Shown here: piece by piece, positions 61,214-64,000 of the stretch
How the letters are laid out: every line of letters begins with the position of its first letter
Position numbering within the stretch: position 1 is the stretch's first letter
Source of the DNA: Xylogone sp. PMI_703
Lineage: Eukaryota; Ascomycota; Leotiomycetes
Assembly (NCBI GenBank): GCA_021399445.1
Contig: JAJTUQ010000006.1
Span: forward strand, 3,472,001-3,536,000
Direction: 5' to 3'
DNA length: 64,000 nt
Position numbers and translations under genes: made by a program
The notes under the pieces: model-generated
What the model was told of the DNA's origin: nothing
Seen by the model: only the letters and a program-made list of their open reading frames with translations
The model's database searches: none

Positions 61214-61825
61214 TGCCTGGGACAAGATTCGATGAGGAGCGATGCCGAGAGAAGAGTTTAAAGCATTCGCGATGGAGTCATGGATGAGATTATGGAAGGA
61301 ACTGAGGTAAAAGGAGAGCTCTTCTTTGATATACTCGAACCACGGGCGTCTTCCTTTCCTTATCAACAGCGTTGCTGCTTATCGGTGGCGACCGATCTGG
61401 ATCGTGATATATCACGTGAGCACAGCCTATGCGAGGTTGATGCCCATTGGTCAATTGATAAGAGAGATAACGCTTATGATGATTGGCTCTCAAGTCTACC
61501 AAATAATACAGCCTTTTTTTTTTTTTTTTGAAATCAATCATGGCTTGAAATGAAACTCGATGTCGCGGCTTGCGGTATCAGCTGTAGTGATTTGTCTGGT
61601 CGAGTGGGACTACGCCGTCAGTGTTTACATACTGTAGGTGAATTAGCAGATAAGATTAGCGGTTGAATCACCAATTGTAGCAGAACCTTTTGACATTTGG
61701 CACAGCTAGAATTAGCATGGCTGTCGCTGACTAAATTACACTTTACTGATTTCTATAGCAGCCAAGTTTTACAAAAAATCTTACTTGTTAACCTTGATTA
61801 ACTGCTTGCTGATGCTTGCCGATTC
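61214..61825. other. Intergenic with a poly-T tract
   Basis: A run of about 17 T at 61513-61529 lies between the TF start and the 3' end of the chitinase gene. Nothing else supported. Confidence 0.45.
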
Positions 61826-64000
61826 TTATCCTGAACCACCACTACTAACCGGTTGCTCACCAGGATTACTAACAGGCTGCGACCCTGAGCCACTAACCGG
61901 AGCCTCTCCTTGATTTGGATCATTGGGTGTCGTTCCGCTCGTGTCATCATTTGACGAAGTGCCACTTTGGTCGTCATTTGGCGAGGTACAGCTTGTGTTA
62001 GGGGGACAATCCGAGCTGCTGCTTCCACTTGCAGAGTCTGTAGGATCAGGGACCTCTGGCGCGGGAAAGTCCACAACTGCAGCCAAAGGTGGATCCGTAA
62101 AGTCCGGTTGATCTTCCTCTTCAGCTGGAGGGACTACTGGCACGATCGAGTCAGGTGCCAGAGGCGTTCCAGCAGGGAAGATTATAGGAGCTGGGACCAC
62201 AGCGGCCGGCGGGATAACAGTGTTTGGAGGCACTGGAACGCCAGGTGGGAAGACTATAGGAGGAATTGTGAAAGGCTCTGATGGTGTAAAACCGGCTGGG
62301 ATCACCACGGGTCCTGGGAGAGGGGCACCAGGAATAGCTGTGAAAGGAGGAACAACAAAAGGATCCGGCCCAGGAGGCACAAAACTGGCAGGAAGAGGGA
62401 CAGCAGCCGCAAGGGGGACGTTAGCGGGGAAGATGGTAGAGCCCACCGTAAATGGATCGTGGGGTACGAATCCCGGTGGAAGGATGACGGGAACTGCGAG
62501 GGGCACATCTGGCGGAAATTGGCCTCCAGGGATAGTAAAAGGCTCCGTAGGATCAAAACCCGCCGGAAGCTGGAAAGACACAGGTGCTGGTTGGTTTGGT
62601 TGCAAGGTCAATGGTCCGATTGTAAGATTGTTTGGTGGCTCGTAGCCTGAAGGTAACGGAAGGTTCAGTGGAAGCTGAACACCAGGTATAACAACAACTG
62701 GATTGCCTATAGATCCACCGGTTCCACAGCATGTTGCTGTGATTTCGCGTAGCAGGTTGCAGTTTTCGCTGCAATTGGATGGCCCAGGAGGTTGGTTATT
62801 GCTCGTCAATGGTGGCAGCCCAGCTATCTCAGCAGCGCAGTCTGCGGTTAACGTAAAGGTCGCCCCAGGTGCTAAGCTTGTGCAGGTAAGTGGAATAATT
62901 GAGGCATTTGTTGGAGATGGGTTATCTTGATCACCACCACTTCCACTAAATGTGCCGTTCACGTCGCCAGTTTCGAGGTCAATAGCCCAATCAACGGTAC
63001 CAGCAAAATTCAACCCTTTATACTGGGAAATACGGTTGGACTTCGTCGTAGGGGACATGTAAGCTACCCAGGTGTTTGCGAAAATAACGATATCTGAGTC
63101 ACTATCCTCATCCCGTAATTGCACCCCTCCTTCATTAATCAAGGTCTGGATCTCAGCGTCGGCAATATATCCAGGTGTTTGGGTGCATGGCCCTGGAAGA
63201 GCATCCGAATCAGGGCCATCAAAAAGACATGTAACCCCAATGCAGCCTGGAGTAGTCATTCCGAAAGATCGTCCATAGCTACTGACTCCAACAACGACTT
63301 TGTTACTTGGGACCCCTGCTTTAGTGATCATGGCAAGTGCAAATTCGGTCTCAGTGGAGTTAATACTAGACATTTATCAGATTTTGCTCTTATGTTTTTA
63401 TCCTTATGTAATAATTTTATAATGAACTTACTGTGAACGTAAACAATTGCCTGTAGGACAGCCCGGGTTAGTGAAAGCGTTATTGTAATCCCATTGACCG
63501 TGAAGGTCATATGTCATGAAAACGATATAGTCTAACACAGGGGCCATGTCTTTAATGGGAAATCCTCGGAGATACCTATTGAAGAATTAGTAATCATTAT
63601 TGTTCTGCATAATTAATAGAATCGTCATCAAGAAGCAGCTTACCAATAAGAGGCTGGAGCAGCCATAGACATAGTTTTACCTGCAGGAAGCATACTCCTC
63701 AAGGTTTGTAAAAAGGCAAGATAGTTAGGGCCATCCGAAGGACTTCCTGGAGGAATGCCCGGAATATCAGGAGCCTATATAAGTTAGTATCAAGTTAGTA
63801 AGAGAATAACTTCAAACTCCTTTAGATATACTGTTGCTTACACCTGGATATTCCCAATCAAAATCAACTCCATCCAAATTATTTTCAGTAATCATGTTGA
63901 CAACACTTTGTGCAAAGGTTTGCCGATTTGCCGTAGTAACACCTTCACGGAAAATAGGAAACGAGTCTGTGTCTGTTGAGAAAGACCAACCGCCAAAAGA
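61826..64000 (-). CDS. GH18 chitinase (fungal subgroup C-like), C-terminal part, with Pro-rich repeat tail
   Basis: Four exons are visible on the minus strand: 64000-63842 (continues outside), 63774-63644, 63575-63432 and 63365-61826; phases agree. The catalytic motif DGVDFDWEYPG (DxxDxDxE) is in the first visible exon. Then follow YLAFLQTLRSML, MSMAAPASYWYLRGF, VLDYIVFMTYDLHGQWDY and GVSSYGRSFGM, the classic GH18 barrel strands. WAIDLETGD closes the barrel. After a Cys-containing segment (SENCNLLREITATCCGTGG) comes a tail of roughly 280 residues built from imperfect units such as LPAGFDPTEPFTIP and FPPGVPVPP, then a Ser/Gly/Asp-rich end. Substrate chitin; likely secreted or wall-associated, although the N-terminal signal lies outside. 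Confidence 0.93.

Noticed and set aside
62220..62645. 141-codon plus-strand Gly-rich ORF
   Set aside because: It is the antisense shadow of the Pro-rich chitinase tail.

Overview
The window looks like accessory DNA of a filamentous ascomycete (Pezizomycotina; the class cannot be fixed from sequence alone). The evidence is intron-bearing genes with short GT-AG introns, Zn2Cys6 regulators, small secreted cysteine-containing proteins, a GH18 chitinase, and an AT-rich retrotransposon block whose copies differ almost only by C:G-to-T:A transitions, the signature of RIP (repeat-induced point mutation).

Layout. (1) 1-10.7 kb: a partial FAD monooxygenase (-), two foldback/MITE-like elements, a 2-oxoglutarate/Fe(II) oxygenase (+), a very small Dabb-domain gene (+), a UstYa-type (DUF3328) oxidase (-) and a 70-residue signal-peptide ORF (-). 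(2) 12.4-17.0 kb: an anion:cation symporter-type MFS transporter (-) divergent from a TauD/TfdA-type dioxygenase (+), plausibly an uptake and catabolism pair for sulfonates or similar anions. (3) 17.9-19.4 kb: two small secreted cysteine-containing proteins, one apparently frameshifted. (4) 19.6-48.4 kb: one very large, RIP-degraded Ty3/gypsy-type element with 237-bp LTRs and a 4-bp target duplication. It is invaded by copia-type elements A and B (5,684 bp each, opposite orientation). B is split by copia element C (5,700 bp). The target duplications of A and B pair only if the 1.46-kb gypsy segment between them was inverted by recombination. A normal-GC insertion interrupts gag and must postdate the RIP. 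(5) 48.4-64 kb: a perfect (TAA)n tract, a seven-exon Zn2Cys6 factor (-) divergent from an enoyl-reductase-like MDR protein (+), a secreted epoxide-hydrolase-like alpha/beta hydrolase (-), an intronless Zn2Cys6 factor (-), and the C-terminal part of a GH18 chitinase with a proline-rich repeat tail (-, running off the window).

How the genes may work together. The window holds many tailoring-type functions (FAD monooxygenase, 2OG oxygenase, Dabb protein, UstYa oxidase, trans-enoyl-reductase-like protein, alpha/beta hydrolase, two Zn2Cys6 regulators) but no PKS, NRPS or terpene synthase. Either the backbone enzyme lies outside, or the left part is a small UstYa-centred peptide (RiPP-like) locus, or these are scattered accessory genes. 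The UstYa oxidase with a nearby secreted small ORF is the best candidate for an undescribed system, but the ORF lacks the repeated cores of known dikaritin precursors. Exon models were built by hand from reading frame, splice-site phase and family similarity; no search was run.
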